From Microstegium vimineum (taxonomy: Eukaryota; Streptophyta; Magnoliopsida; Poales; Poaceae), in assembly GCA_022036555.1 (NCBI GenBank), contig CM039126.1, forward strand, positions 14,417,263-14,481,262: a stretch of DNA of 64,000 nt. Direction: 5' to 3'. A model generated the notes under the pieces. It was not told where the DNA came from. It did not search any database and saw only the letters and a list, made by a program, of their open reading frames with translations. A program made the position numbers and the translations under genes. This document shows positions 35,401 to 48,100 of this stretch, piece after piece; within the stretch, counting starts at the first letter, position 1, and each line of letters starts with the position of its first letter.

Positions 35401-38400
35401 TAGCTCCTTTAGATTCCATACTTTCTTTGATCTTCTATAACTGTTTATGCGATGCTTGTATGCTTTACAAATGTGTTAAGGTGGAAAGGGTTTATTGCTT
35501 ACACAATCAGTATCCATCAGCAGGATGTTTGGAAATCGTGTGCCACACATGCTTGATAATGATTATACACCAAATTCTGCAGGGGAAATATATTTGTCAA
35601 GGATCTTGTATGAAAAACAACCTTTTATTTGTTGATGTTGTTAGCTACTCTCAATATATTGTTATAATGCTTGCATCTTATTTTCCAGGGTATAGTATCT
35701 TCTGAAAGTTTCCAATTCAAGGACCCCAGTGCATGTCCTAGTATTGCCCACCAGCTGTTTATTTCAGGTTGTTTTTTCTGTAAGAAAACCACGAACCACA
35801 TTTCATTCTATTCCAAATGGTGATCAATTCAATGTTTTATTTTTGATTTTCATGAAAATATCCTGCATAAATTGTGCCCGCAATGGTATTCTAAAACACT
35901 AACCATCAAGAAATGTCTTCTTGGATGATAAAGTTTATAAATATGGGTGCTACTATTTTGTTTTGGTGATGCATTTGAACAGGATCTGCTTCTGGTGGGT
36001 AGATATGACGATGCTGCCGTTGTGAAGGTGAATATTTTCTTTTTAATGAATCATGCTGAATATGAAAACCCTCATTTGGTCTTTCAAAATTTTTACTGTG
36101 TAAATTTTAGATTGATCTGATGAGGATTGTGATTGCAGGTCAAATGAGACTTTAAAACTGGTGAAAAAAGTTGAAGGGAAGGCTCTAATGCTCTAAAGAA
36201 GATTTCCTTCATTTCTTCCTGCTGAATGGCCAGAAGATCCAATTGATAATCTGTACCTATTTACCCTCATACTAGAAGAAAAATTCTTGTAGTTTTAGAT
36301 GACAAATCCAACTGGGACTCAACAGTTCATGATATAGAAGTTTTAACTGAATGGTAAAGTCAGAATTTAATGTATTCTTTAAATCCATATTTCCTGTTCC
36401 ACTTGCAATTTTAATATACTTGGTGTCTTAAGATTATCTTTTGATTTAAAACTGCAGGGCCTGTTGAAGCCCTTGTCGAACAGTTCTCAAGCTGCCAACT
36501 TTCTTTTTTATTTGGGCAAACTCTCGTTCCATGACTGCTGAAAGGTACGGGAATGAAAATTATAAGCAGTTGAGTAGTTATATTTGGAGCCCCTTTAAAT
36601 ATCTTTTAAACGAATGAAGTTCTAAGAAGTTGAATAGTTATATTTGGATCCTCTTTAAATATATATTTTACTGTTTTCACTATAAACAGGCCATGCTGCT
36701 TATTACAAACTATCTGCAGAAATCTTGAAGCTGCAGCAAAGAAGGTCCCTGGTGTTAATTATACAGTAGTCTTGAGAGGTGATTCAACTCTACGTGGTCA
36801 TTTCCCAGAGGTTAATATCAAAGTCATTGATGTTTTGAGTTTTCTTCTCTTTCATTTTTTCCCTGGTCATCTTGTGGTGTTCTGCTTTCAGGAAGCTGAC
36901 GCTGCCCGTCTCAGTATTAGGTGAGATGGGTGCTTGGATAATCGTCCATTTTTTCTTCAAGGTGGGAGATATACTATTTATGACGTTCACTACGTCCCCA
37001 GACTCTTTATAGGTAATCTATGCAAGATATTTAAATAAATGATATCACAAAAGGTTGATGGTCCAGATATTATCTACAGATTAATTCCTCTGGTGAAAAA
37101 CCCAATTTGCCAAGGACAGCTTTTGGCTATAAATCTTCCAACTCAGACAGGTAACATTCTAGAGAAATTATTTTGATAAATTGAAGAGCAAGACCCTAAG
37201 AAATTTTCTTTGTTCTTGAGTGTGTAGTGGTTGAAGAGAAGACTAGAGGACGGTTTTGGAGAACCCAAGTTTCAACAATTTCCATAACTCTCTTGCGTAA
37301 AAAAGGACCAACTGCTGTCTGTGAGCTTTTCTCGGGTAGCTTGGAGAAGGTATTTACATATAATGATACTTCATGTGGGAGTTAGTTTGCTATTGACTTA
37401 AAACGATCTAAATTTCAGTCGTCTAAATTTAGCGAGCCCTTTGTATTATGCATTGTGAATTGCACCTGCTGAATAGTACAAACCCATGAAAATTTGGGGC
37501 CTCCCTTGAATGATTTCACCTAATGCTGACACTGAAGTTTCTCTAGCTGGTGGAATCGATCCCCCAAGGAAGTAGATAACTACGGGAGAAAGGGATTTAT
37601 TCATTGATTCTTCTTGTTGCCATGGAACTTTGGAAATAATTGTGTAACACCCGTGTCCAAAAACTGTTTATATGGCCTAACTCCGCATATGGAACGGGCC
37701 TGCATATGCGTAGCACGTTGCTTACATTTTCCTTCCTTGCTTCGGGTAAAAGGGTCAACCCCTTTCAAACAACGTGTAACAACCCCGCGTCCAAAAACTA
37801 CTTTATATAGCCCAACTCCGCATATGGAGCAGGTCTGGGATATGCGTCAACCCCGAGGTGCTAAGTTGGAACGACAAGGATTATAAGCTAGCTGGCTCTC
37901 ACCCTCCTAAACTTCCAAAAGGGAACGATGCTGTTTTCAATTCTGCTACCCATATGTCAACAAAGTGGAATGGTGAAACAAAGAAAGGCACTCTTTGGTG
38001 CATGGCCGGTGCTAAGGAGCTCCAAGACCTTCTCCTGGGAATAGGATAGGTCTTAGTTGTTGCCTAGTTTGTTTCCTTGGTCCGGTAGTGTATTTTTTTG
38101 TGACCGTTTGTTATAATCTCTCTGGGCTAGTGTAATAGTCTGGTGTTGCAAATCTTTCTTTTACTTTAGTGAAAAATGGTTAGCACCCAAACAAAAAAGA
38201 ATTCCCATAAAAACTTGCACTATACATCAAAAATGAATCCACAATAGTACCATACCCCAATTTTCTTTAACAAACCTTTTGTTCTTGTCACCTTGAAATT
38301 TTCTGACAAGGATTTGTGTGTTTGTAGGGCTCTGTGTGCATCGTCAATGCTGCTATGACAGGGACATGCTGGCCCTTTGCTTCTGGAATGACCCAGGTAC

Positions 38401-41400
38401 AATTTTTCTAGTAGTAAAAAGTTCTTTTGCCCAGTAATATTTGATAATATGTTTTTATTCTGTCACCAGTGCTCTATTTTGATATTCTATTGTTTTTTTT
38501 CCTATTGTTAATTTGGCAGGCTGAATTGAAAGGGAAGCGGTTTCTCTGCCGCACAGCTGCAATTTTTTGTGAGTGCAAGAATTGGGATCAAAGCCAAGCC
38601 ACCTATCTGTCCAAATGACCTTGGCTTAACAAGAGCTTTAACTGGAGGCCTCATAATTGTTGGTTCATATGTGCCAAAAAACTACGAAGCAGGTCAGACT
38701 TCTAGCGATTTAAGTCTCTCTCTCTCTCTCCTCTCCTTTTCAGATTGTACCTTTTCATGAATGTTACTATATTTGTGTTTGTTAGGTTGATGATTTGCGA
38801 TCACAGTGCGGACAATCTCTTCGAGTAATAGAGTAAAGTTTATATTTGTGTCATGCCTAAAGATGAAACTAAGGCATCTCCCTGGATAAGATCTAAGTAT
38901 TATTTACATTTTCTGTTTTGAATTTGGAATACTTATGTTGAATCTTTTCTATCCAACGTGGTCTCTCGATTCTTCTTTAGGTGTCTGTCGAGATGGTTTC
39001 AATGAAATCAAAGGAGGACAGAGACCAAAAAAATCACCGAATTGTTTGAGCTAGGGAATGCTTATATACAATCCAGAAAAGACACTCTAGTTCTCACCAG
39101 CCGCCAACTCATTACTGGAAAAAGTTAGCATCGTTTCAATTATTCTACACCATTTTATATTACCCTGTTTATTAGCATAATAATATGAGCTGAGACAATC
39201 TTGATATAATTATCAATTGCACCTATTATAGCATGATATCATGTATGGGGTTTTAACGGATCCTACCGATGTCTGAGGGAGATTGTAGGGGTGAGGGGGT
39301 CGTCGAGGCCGACGAGGATCAAATAGCTAGGGGTTTTAGGCGCGTGGGACGAGGGCTAGGGTGAGGAGGGGAGGGCTCGAGGAAGACGGCAGCGTGGGAG
39401 AGTTTGGCGGCTCAGGGAGACGGCGGGCGTGGGAGAGTGGGCTGCCCGGGAACAATAGATTGTTTTTACTTAATTATTCCTCAACCAAATATATACCTAT
39501 GAGATTCAATTTAGGAAAATAACTAAACAAATTTTAAGGGTTTATATAAATAAATAATCAGCCCACTAACGGGCCAGGCGCCCACTAACGGGTCTAGTGC
39601 TGAGCCCGACATAACATCTCTCCCCCCCTGGAGACACAGTGAGTTGGTTCCTTAGACCCGTGTAACATTTTTCTCCCTTTAATGAAATGAGCGCAGTTTC
39701 CTGCACGTTCGAGAAAAAAAAACTATTGATGTTTTCTCATTGAGCTGGAAAAGCATATGCAGCACACTACTTGGAAACTGATATAACTCTATTTTCCTTT
39801 TTGGGGCCAAATCAAAGTATGGTTTTATTCCTTTATGTTTGTCCTAAGTGTTTGACCTCCTAAGATCTAAAAAAAAGTGTACATATATGTTGCAGCTCCT
39901 GAAGAAAGCTTAGAAATTAATTATAAAGTGAGTTCACACTAGTGGAGATTGTGAGAAGGATCGATAGTAAACCTCATTACATCATTGCAAAGGTAACTGT
40001 TTCACAGGTTTTTCCCTTTCAACTATATTGACTTGTTATTTGCACTCAGTTTTATCATATTGCACTTCATATGCATATAGATAATTTATTAAAACTTTAC
40101 AAGAATCGGCCATTTTCGGAATGATTGCTTTAAACCAAATTATTGGTTCTGTTTTCTTTTTTACTTTTGATGCAATTTTGAGATAGAATACACCTAAAAA
40201 AAAACAATTTATGCAAGTGCTGCTGTGCCCGCATGTTGTCAATAAAATTGACTTCTGAAATCAGTTTAATTGACTCACACAGGGAGGAATCACTTCATCG
40301 ATATTGCTAAAAAGCTTTGGAAGCTAAACGGCCAAAGTCATGGGACAAGCATTTGCTGGTGTACCATTGTGGCAGGCTTGGTCCTGAGAGTAGATTTCCT
40401 GGGGTCCCTACATTGTTTTTCTGGTATTAAACATTTTAGTTTATATTCCACACTAAAACAGAAATAATTTAACCTTTTTGACTCAAGGTAACATCGTGCC
40501 CCCCAAACAGTAATGTTGGTGATAACAGTGCTCTTTCTAAAGTGGTGAAAAGTTGGGCTTCCCCATCTAGAAGTTCTACAAAAGAACTTGTTCTTGTAAG
40601 ATTCTCAACATTTCAAAATCTTGTCAAGGCTAATTTTTGGTCCACTTATCAATTTTTAAATTTTCCTTTAACTATTTTCTTGTTTTAAAGAATGCGGAGA
40701 AGGGCGGGTTTTGCTGTTGGTGCTTTCAATGTGTTTAACCTTGAGGGAATTGAAGCTGTTTTTGCAGCGCAGAGGTGAAAGACCTGCTACCTGCAGGTTG
40801 GAACTTCTATTTTATTTTCCTGAAATCACTAAATGGAAAAACATAATTAAACTCGTTGGGTTCACAGGCCTTTTCTTTTCTTTCCTGCAAAAAACAGTGG
40901 GGGCTTGGGGTTCAAAATTGTTTTATGAATAAATGTAGCTTATTTGTAGTACGAGTCTATGTTCATTGTGATGTTCGGGTGAATTCCTTGTGTTTTCTGC
41001 CTGTACTCTTTCTTTCTTAATGAATGAAGCCCTGCATAAAAGCAGGTTCTTTGAAAGCAGTACCACGTACTCTTTATTTTGAAAAATATATATAAATTTT
41101 TTCGAATATGCAGGGAACGATTCAGTGCATTTAAAAGAGAAGAATTTGGCCAAAAAAGCCATAACAGCGCGCGCGCACGCTTACACCCCTTGCCCCTGAT
41201 CAACCCCACATTTTCGCCAAAACTTAATGTTTGACCACTAGACCCCAAAACCCAACTACTGGCCCCAGCCAAATATGACCAACTGGCCAACTCCCCCAAA
41301 TACTGGGCCTAGTGGCGACCACAGCACAAGTTCTTTCACCCGCAAAAAACCAAGTTCAGATTCCTCCAGCGCCAATGGAATTCTTCCCCTAGGGGGATCC

Positions 41401-44185
41401 CATTTAACCGCATCATTTTCCCAAATTTCCAAAGGGGCATGCCCCTAAAACGACCCCAAGGGGTTAAACCCCCGCACACCTTGCCCCTTCTATCATTCGC
41501 TTGCTGCCCCATAAGAAAATGTTTTTTTTAAGCAAACCATAAGAAACGTTACTCTGTTTGGGGGGGACGTTCGGAACCCAAAAATCTCCTAGCGATGGCA
41601 GAATTCTGGGCGAAGACACATGCCCAATAGATGGTTAAAAGTTCCCCTTCCTGGCAAAAAGTGGGCATGACCAGATGGGGGTGGCCACGTCCTGTCAGCC
41701 TTCCGCGTCCACAATGGTTTTTGGGCCCCCAACCATGGGAAAACTTTGGGGGTTTTTTTTCCTGGACCCAGGTTTTCCCAAAACAGATTACTTGGGCAAA
41801 AAATTGGACACATTGAAAAAGGGCCTCTAAGCTGATTTTGGGGGAGAAATTACCCAGGGGGTCACACCATTTATGAACACCTCAGACTGGCTGTAACATC
41901 ACCTCCTTACTAGGCACCAAATGCAAGGAACTCAGATAGAACTACCCCCCGAATAGTGGCTTTGGATGTCTTAAGCCATTTGTTGTATATAGTATTTTCA
42001 TTGTTCTTAATTTTTGCCTGGGTAAGTTTAGCGACGATGACGTCGGGGGCTTCATCGGGTTTTTAGGCCCTTTTGGTGATTTCACCATGGAAAGTCCAAT
42101 GCTTATTATTGCTTGTGGGGAACCGCAAAATGAGTGTGGTGGGCTCCCTCGGGTCCTTTTTGGTAAAAAATGGGGTTTTCCTTGGTGGGTCGTCTGAGCT
42201 GTCGTGTTTGGGTTTTTTTGCCCCCTTTTTTTATCTAATAAAACCGCGGGGTTTGTATGGTTTCAGACTTGATTTTTCCCTTTAAACCGGTCAATTTTCC
42301 CTCTACTTAATTTTAAAGGCAAGTTCCGCCCTTTTGGTTAAAAAAAAATTGTTAAAGAAAAAAAATTTTGTATATTCATATACTACTTTATTCTTATCTT
42401 AAAGCGTGGTTGCTGTTTAGTTATCCCGTTCTTGAAGCAATCGGAGTCCCCTTGGTAGCGGCATTGCTGCTGCAGAAAAAAATCCAGGGTAAGAGAAAAA
42501 TAAGAATTTATTGTTTTCAAAGAGCACAAATTCAACTATCTGTACTCCTAATAAACCACATGTTTGACAAATTATCTGAATAAATTGAATACTCTAATGG
42601 TTCACATTCTGTGATTCTCTTATCATAGGTTCCTATCAGTGTTCACTATGATCACGGCATTTCCAAGTCAGACTTGCTTGAAGCTCTTGAAGCGGTACGT
42701 GAAGATCCATGGTTTCCTCAAATATGCATTACCAAAGATGACATGCAAGTGCATTTCCTAACCATTAATCTTGAGTTTTTTTCCTGGTCAATGCCGTGAC
42801 CCTTGAATTTCCAGGGATTTGATTCAGTGATGGTGGATGGTTCCCATCTAACTTTAAGGGAGAACATCTTATACACGAAGAGCATATCTTCCTTGGCTCA
42901 TGCAAAAGGTTTATTTGTGGAAGCTGAGTTAGGTAGGCTCTCAGGCTCTGAAGATGGCCTGACCGTTGAAGAATATGAAGCAAGATTTACTGATGTTGCC
43001 CAGGTGCCATTCTCTTGTACATCCATGTTAACTGAGTGGCCTTCTACAGTTCACCGTGATACTTGTGCCTAATTCTAAGGATATCTGTGCTTCGTACATA
43101 TTTACAGGCTGAGGGATTTATTGATGAGACAAGCAATTGATGCTCTAGCGGTTTGCATTGAAATGTTCATGGAAAAATATCCACCTAGTGGACCAAACCT
43201 CAGATTTGACTTGCTAAAGGTCAGACAATTCAATTACACTTGCCTGTGGAACGTATCATGATAAATTCTTTGAGAGAAATTTGCATTGCTCTGTTTGCTG
43301 CTTTGTTTTTGAAGTTTATGTTGCCTGCTTTAATTGAGTAATCCTTACAGAATCAGCATGTTTTTAATTGACTAACGACAGGACCTTCGTGCATTGACCT
43401 TAAAGAAAAGAATTAGCTTGGTTCTCCATGGAGCATCCGGTCTACCTCATGAGCTCGTAAAGGTTTGTTAGGTTCTTTCAGTTATTTATTTATTAGATTA
43501 GTATAAATCTGTAGTTTGTAGCTATGTCGCAGTGTTTTCCTGCACCAACTCAGCCCAAATGGTTAAGTTAGAGTAGAGGAAGGCGATCCATCCTCCTACC
43601 ATTTTCGAGACTTTCTGCTAAGCTAGTTCATTCAAGATGCTCAACGTGGTATTGGAGCCTAGGGTTGTTTGTCGAAGACTTTTTAAGGCATTTACGATGG
43701 AAATAGCTGTGTTTACCTAAACACTGGATTTATTTTCCTGCTGCAAACCTGCAATAACCGCATTAACTAAACACTGAATTATTTTCCTGCTGCAAACCTG
43801 CAAGTAGATCATGAATGGTAGATTTTAAGCTCTAGTACTAGTACAATGTTGAGGTTAGTAAATTTTCTATTGTTCCTGGATAAAATGTACTAGCAGACCA
43901 ATTCGTGACAGTACAGAATCTTATGCTATTGATCAGTCCATAACTGAAGTATTATTAGGATAAAACTTACTGTGCGCAATAACAATACATTAATTTCTGG
44001 AGCAGGAGTGCATAGGCTTGGGAGTGAGAAAATTCAATGTGAACACCGAGGTTCGGAACAGCTACCTGGAGTCCCTTAGAAAGCCAGAAAAGGACCTGAT
44101 TCAGGTCATGGCGTCTGCTAAAGAAGCAATGAAAGCTGTGGTAGCAGAGAAGCTGCGCCTCTTTGGATCTTCTGGGAAAGCCTGA
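29447..44185 (+). CDS. Fused HIBADH-HIBADH-DUF1537-aldolase gene, right-contig copy (B), indel-ridden
   Basis: This copy carries the upstream exons missing before position 1, then all exons of copy A. Recognisable exons include 29500?-29776, 31275-~31340, 31432-31485, 31598-31646, 31864-~32001, 32092-~32160, 32645-32688, 32772-32967, 33431-33504, 33893-~33971, 34084-34164, 34497-34572, 34655-34711, 34804-34852, 35008-35145, 35689-35767, 35983-36027, 36139-36353, 36458-36544, 36690-36810, 36892-~36998, 37079-37150 and 37227-37349. The last exons are 42629-42694, 42815-43003, 43108-43219, 43382-43462 and 44006-44185. Nearly every exon up to 42.6 kb has single-base losses or gains, mostly in homopolymers, although splice sites and motifs persist. 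Two expected exons were not found (see findings). I read this as poor sequence, not a decayed gene. The first exon is cut by the gap. Confidence 0.8.
30137..30291. mobile_element. Stowaway MITE
   Basis: About 155 bp between TA dinucleotides. The left end is CTCCTCCTCCCGTTTCAAAT and the right end GGGAACGGAGAGAG, imperfect inverted repeats of the grass Stowaway CTCCCTCCGTTTC type. It lies in an intron of the fused gene (29777-31274). Confidence 0.75.
30292..31274. other. Intron remainder with dispersed repeat fragments
   Basis: No exon is recognised. Near 30343 is CAGTGGCGGAGCCAGGATTT, a phrase common at ends of grass transposons. Near 31010-31035 is TCCAAACACCCCCTAA, another common transposon-end phrase. 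One exon of the first dehydrogenase domain should be here or nearby but is not visible. Confidence 0.4.
32772..36027 (+). other. Domain segment: second HIBADH-like dehydrogenase
   Basis: The exon ending at 32967 gives IGFIGLGAMGFGMASLLL, the Rossmann GxGxxG motif. The exon from 33893 gives ILIIMVANESQADSVLFGNA. The exon 34084-34164 gives SAGTSVILSSTVSPGFV, and the exon from 34497 reads as the DAPVSGG substrate region, disturbed by an indel. The exon from 35008 gives VKMVNQLLAGV, containing the family's catalytic Lys. These are hallmarks of the 3-hydroxyisobutyrate dehydrogenase family. One exon between 35146 and 35688 is not recognised. Confidence 0.8.
35280..35362 (+). mobile_element. LINE-type 3' tail in intron
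   Basis: TTAATGAAATGACATGCAGC, followed by CTCCTGTGTTGTTCGAG and an A-run, is the same tail found near 2440-2484. It sits between two dehydrogenase exons. Confidence 0.6.
36139..40606 (+). other. Domain segment: DUF1537 / OtnK-like kinase, copy B
   Basis: The exon ending at 36353 gives the family's N-terminal signature, LVVLDD followed by an indel and then TGTQTVHDIEVLTEW. The exon 36690-36810 gives VVLRGDSTLRGHFPE, and the next gives EADAA with GEM and WII. The exon ending at 37150 gives FGYKSSN. Downstream exons repeat copy A exons 1-8. Together with copy A this covers the whole kinase domain. Confidence 0.75.
40691..44185 (+). other. Domain segment: class II aldolase, copy B
   Basis: The first exon (40691-40796) is damaged relative to copy A 3459-3569, and the next (near 42420-42490) is barely legible. 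From 42629 the exons are clean: 66, 189, 112, 81 and 180 bp against 66, 189, 111, 81 and 180 bp in copy A. The Zn-ligand motifs HYDHG and LHGASG are retained. The 112-bp exon has one extra A near 43135. The intron between the damaged exons carries the counterpart of the copy A LINE insertions. Confidence 0.7.
41089..42360 (-). pseudogene. LINE fragment, copy B counterpart, very noisy
   Basis: It corresponds to copy A 3889-5180 by order and shared words (for example GACCAACTGG and CCAGATGGGG). G-, C- and A-runs are expanded and many bases are missing, so the zf-RVT frame is unreadable. The pattern is that of base-calling error. Confidence 0.6.
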
Positions 44186-45141
44186 GCGAAGTACTTGGGC
44201 CGGCAACATGCAGTACGGGATACAGCTCATTGCGGTAAGTTAATCCGGAGGGCTCATTACAAAATTTTCCACTTTGGCTGAACAACTGAAGTGCTTATTG
44301 CATTTTGCAAATGTGGCGCAAACAAAGGCTAATTCGTATAAACCGTAATAATGTATGCTACCCCGCGTTAATAAATGCCCACCGTGTTCGCTGTGCCTTT
44401 GTTTATTGTTTTATTGCCATTTTTCTTATTCGTCTCTTGAGTATCCTAACATGCCATCTCAGTTGTCCTATTTCACGTTTTAGAATGCAAGTTTGTAGAG
44501 CATCTACTGATTCCAGTAAGATTGAATTATAATAGCGCTAAAACAAGATGGATGTAGGTTAGAAACATGAACCTACATCACTAAATCTGGCGAAGAAAAA
44601 AAAAAGGTGCACTTCCGTTCCTTATAACAACCTAACAGAGAAATTCACTATTTTTCGACCATGCCATATTTACTGTTACAGCTTTTTATATGCACTTAAA
44701 TATACACTATGTTTGACGGAAAAAATACAATATATCTAGATAAAAACAATATATCTAGCAAAGCTAAAACATCTTATAATATAGAATGGAGGGAGTGGTT
44801 GCTTCAGATCTCACAAAAAAAAAAAAAGGAGACAGCTTCCAGTCCATAAGACCTCAAATCATATCAATGGTAAGGAACTCGCGAGTTCACGTATTTTCAT
44901 TTCCTTTGCATCTAATGTTATAGTGTAGGGTATGTACACGTATGACGCCTAACCTCTGCCTGGATGGACAACAATCGCCACAATCCTCCACAGAGTTCAT
45001 CCTGCCTGTCGTGAACAAAAAACAGCATACAAGAGGCATAGATGCATCGATTGTTCTAAAGAAACAAAAGGGAGGGAAAAAAAAAGGAAAAACCGAAGTG
45101 TCTTCCTGTCGCACTTGAATGGCCTGGATGCGTTGGATGCA

Positions 45142-48100
45142 TTACGTGACCATTGGTCAGGGAGAGCCAAGAAATACTTCGACATTGCCTTCCTGAACCT
45201 CTTCTTGTACTGGTCCGGAGATATGATGGTCGGCAAAACATCCTTGGAGCCACCTAGAAATCCCGTCGCCTTCACCCAAGTCTCTAGTTGTTTGTCCCAA
45301 GTGTATTGCCGAAGATAGTCGATAATACCCATCACAAGCTCTTCCTTTCTTCATCAATGCCGACTAGAAGAGAGTAGTCCATCACATCCACCGACTGAAG
45401 AAAAGGGGAATGCATTGCAGCAAGAGTTAGATAGGAACAACAGCCGCATCTTCATTGCAGCAAGAGGTATTCTAAATGAATAGTATGCTACAAAGTTTGT
45501 TGATCTGACCAGTTTACTCAAACAGTCACCATCTATATAAGCTGAACCATACTGACAAGGTAGGTTAGATGCAAGTTGTCAATTAGAATGGCAACAACAA
45601 AAAGAGCCAGGAATCGAATAATATCCAAGAGCCGGCATGAATCAGACTACTATCTGAAACCATCGACAATAGCCATGGGACCAGAATCACTGATCTGGCC
45701 AAATTTTTCAAAAGCCATGTTCTTCTGGTGGATGCTATGGTCAGCCTGGCAGTCACATCAAGCAGAAGGTGGTGGCTCTGTCAAGCCAGCGAGCAGATAA
45801 TTTGCCACTACAAACTGCAGCAATCACAAGCGCTCTGGCTGTCCAGGCTGCTCCTGAGCTGCTGGGCCAGAGAGGTGGAATGTGTGGAGTTGAAGGTGGA
45901 CAGCAAAGTCTTGCCTTGGCCCTAGCCAGAACCCAGTCTTCCACGACCGAAGCAAGCACATAAGGATTAAGTAACCACTTCCTCAGAAGACTATCCTGGA
46001 AGATGGAGAAGCATCAAGGCTGACCACATTGCTACCAACTGATCACTTGCAGAATCCTCACCAATCGCTGGGACAAGCCAATTTCCCAGGAGATGAGGGA
46101 AAGGATTGGCTTGAAGGAGATCACCCTAGTCTAGCTTGGGAGATTGATGGTTAAGCCTATCACTGTAACTTACTTTCTTGCACTTTACTATTCACTGCTA
46201 GCATTTGCGGCATGCTTATCAGCTTTGTAAAGCATCTGCTTTTAGCTTAAGAATATCTGTAGTAGGTGGCTGCCCTTTCTTGCTATATAAGCAGGAGCAG
46301 ACCAACCCCTAGATTATCCTGAACCCTACTTTCCATTTCATTCCAAGCGGCCAAACCGGGCAAAGCTGCCCTCTGGCCCATTGCAACATGATCCATGTGT
46401 GGCAACATAATGTGTGGTTTTGATTTATGTGCTATTTCACTATCAACCTTCAAAACTCCCAAAATGAAAATTGTGGCTGCTACATGTTTTCACAACTGAA
46501 TTTCAGATTTGGCAAAAGCTGAAAATATGAATCACAACAGAATCAATATGTAAAAGCCTTCAAGCTAGCATGTCTAATATGGACATTCAATATTTCGCCA
46601 TATCAATTGGCTCTTAGATTTCTTAGAAATCTTGAAATGGTGGGGAAAGGTATGTGGGCTTTCTAAGTGTGCGATTTGTCCGAAATTCAGATGACTGGCA
46701 CATATTATAGGTCACAGTACACCAAAAGAAGGATTTCTTTTGTTGGGATCATTGGGTCTGGTCTGTTATTAAGGGATGAGGGAGAAAGGGAGGGAGCTGA
46801 AATAGTACTCCCTCTTGACACTCCACAGGACACATCACTCGGGATGGAGAAAAATATGTGCAGATCAGGCTAATCAGAACAGGGAACCCAGCAATGGTGC
46901 ACATCGCCAGGGTCAAGGTTATGGTGCATACTGAAATCGGATGTACTGCAAGATGTCCAGGGTACATACTGGCATACTTTTCATGTCACGTGACAAAAAG
47001 ATTACTAGTTCATTGTACCAATCATGATGAAGTGGATTGAATGCATAAAACAGTTTTTTTTGGTAGTGACACCTCATATACAAACGAGGTCAGATGGGGC
47101 GATGATGTAAAATTAGCTATGCAACCAAGGTCACAGTCCAGATAGAAATACTAGGTTGCTGCACCCAGGGAGTATGGTATATATAACCTTCACCAATGAA
47201 ACAAGATCTCACAGCAAGCGAGTCTACTTACTGCCAGAAAAGAAGTATCATTCCAGACAGCTCGTTCCAGCCTTCTTTTTGCTTTGCTTCCAAGAAAAAT
47301 GGGCTTTGTGTGAAGTGTCTCTAACAGATTAAGATCCAAGAGAACCTTGTTGTTCCCTGAAGTGTCAGGATTGTAGCGCGAACGCAAAGAGCCCTTTAGG
47401 TCATATATTCTTGATACCTTCCTCTTGAAAAATAGGTTTTCCATGACCATTACATCCATCTTCAGCTCCTTTCCATCTCTCAAATTCTTGGCAGTGATCT
47501 AGTGCATAAATGCACAGCTATGTTCATTATGTAATCTCACAGGATTTGATAAACACAAGTAACAAAGTAGTAGTAACACGAACCTGGTAAAGACCAAGGA
47601 CTTTAGTGAGGCAAGTTGGGCTTCCAGATGATACAGAGTCTATCAAATATTGAAGTAATCAACAGCATAATCCTCAAATGAATCTAATTCTGTCCGGGTC
47701 ACTTGCTTTATCACAAATCTGTCATCTAGTGTTTTGGCAAAGTAGACATTACTCTTGCCACCTTGAGCACTCCATCTCTTGCAGCGACTTAAGGAGCGGA
47801 TATTAGTCTATCTCATCTGGACAGCACTTTCTCCTGATTGCATCAAACTGCTTTGCAAAATAACATGTCACAGAAAATTTTGCTTTATCAACAGAATATG
47901 AATCTTCATCCTCAAAAGAAACAGTCAAATGGTTATCCTTAGAGTCATTTCCAGTCATAGGTTGAGGCTGATCAGAACCATAATTCAATAAACTAGATTC
48001 ATTATTTTGATCCAGAAGTGGCAACAGGAAGCTTTGATACTCTGGAACAGTCATGGCATGGGCTATCATGCTAGATGGCTCATCATCATAAATTGGAACA

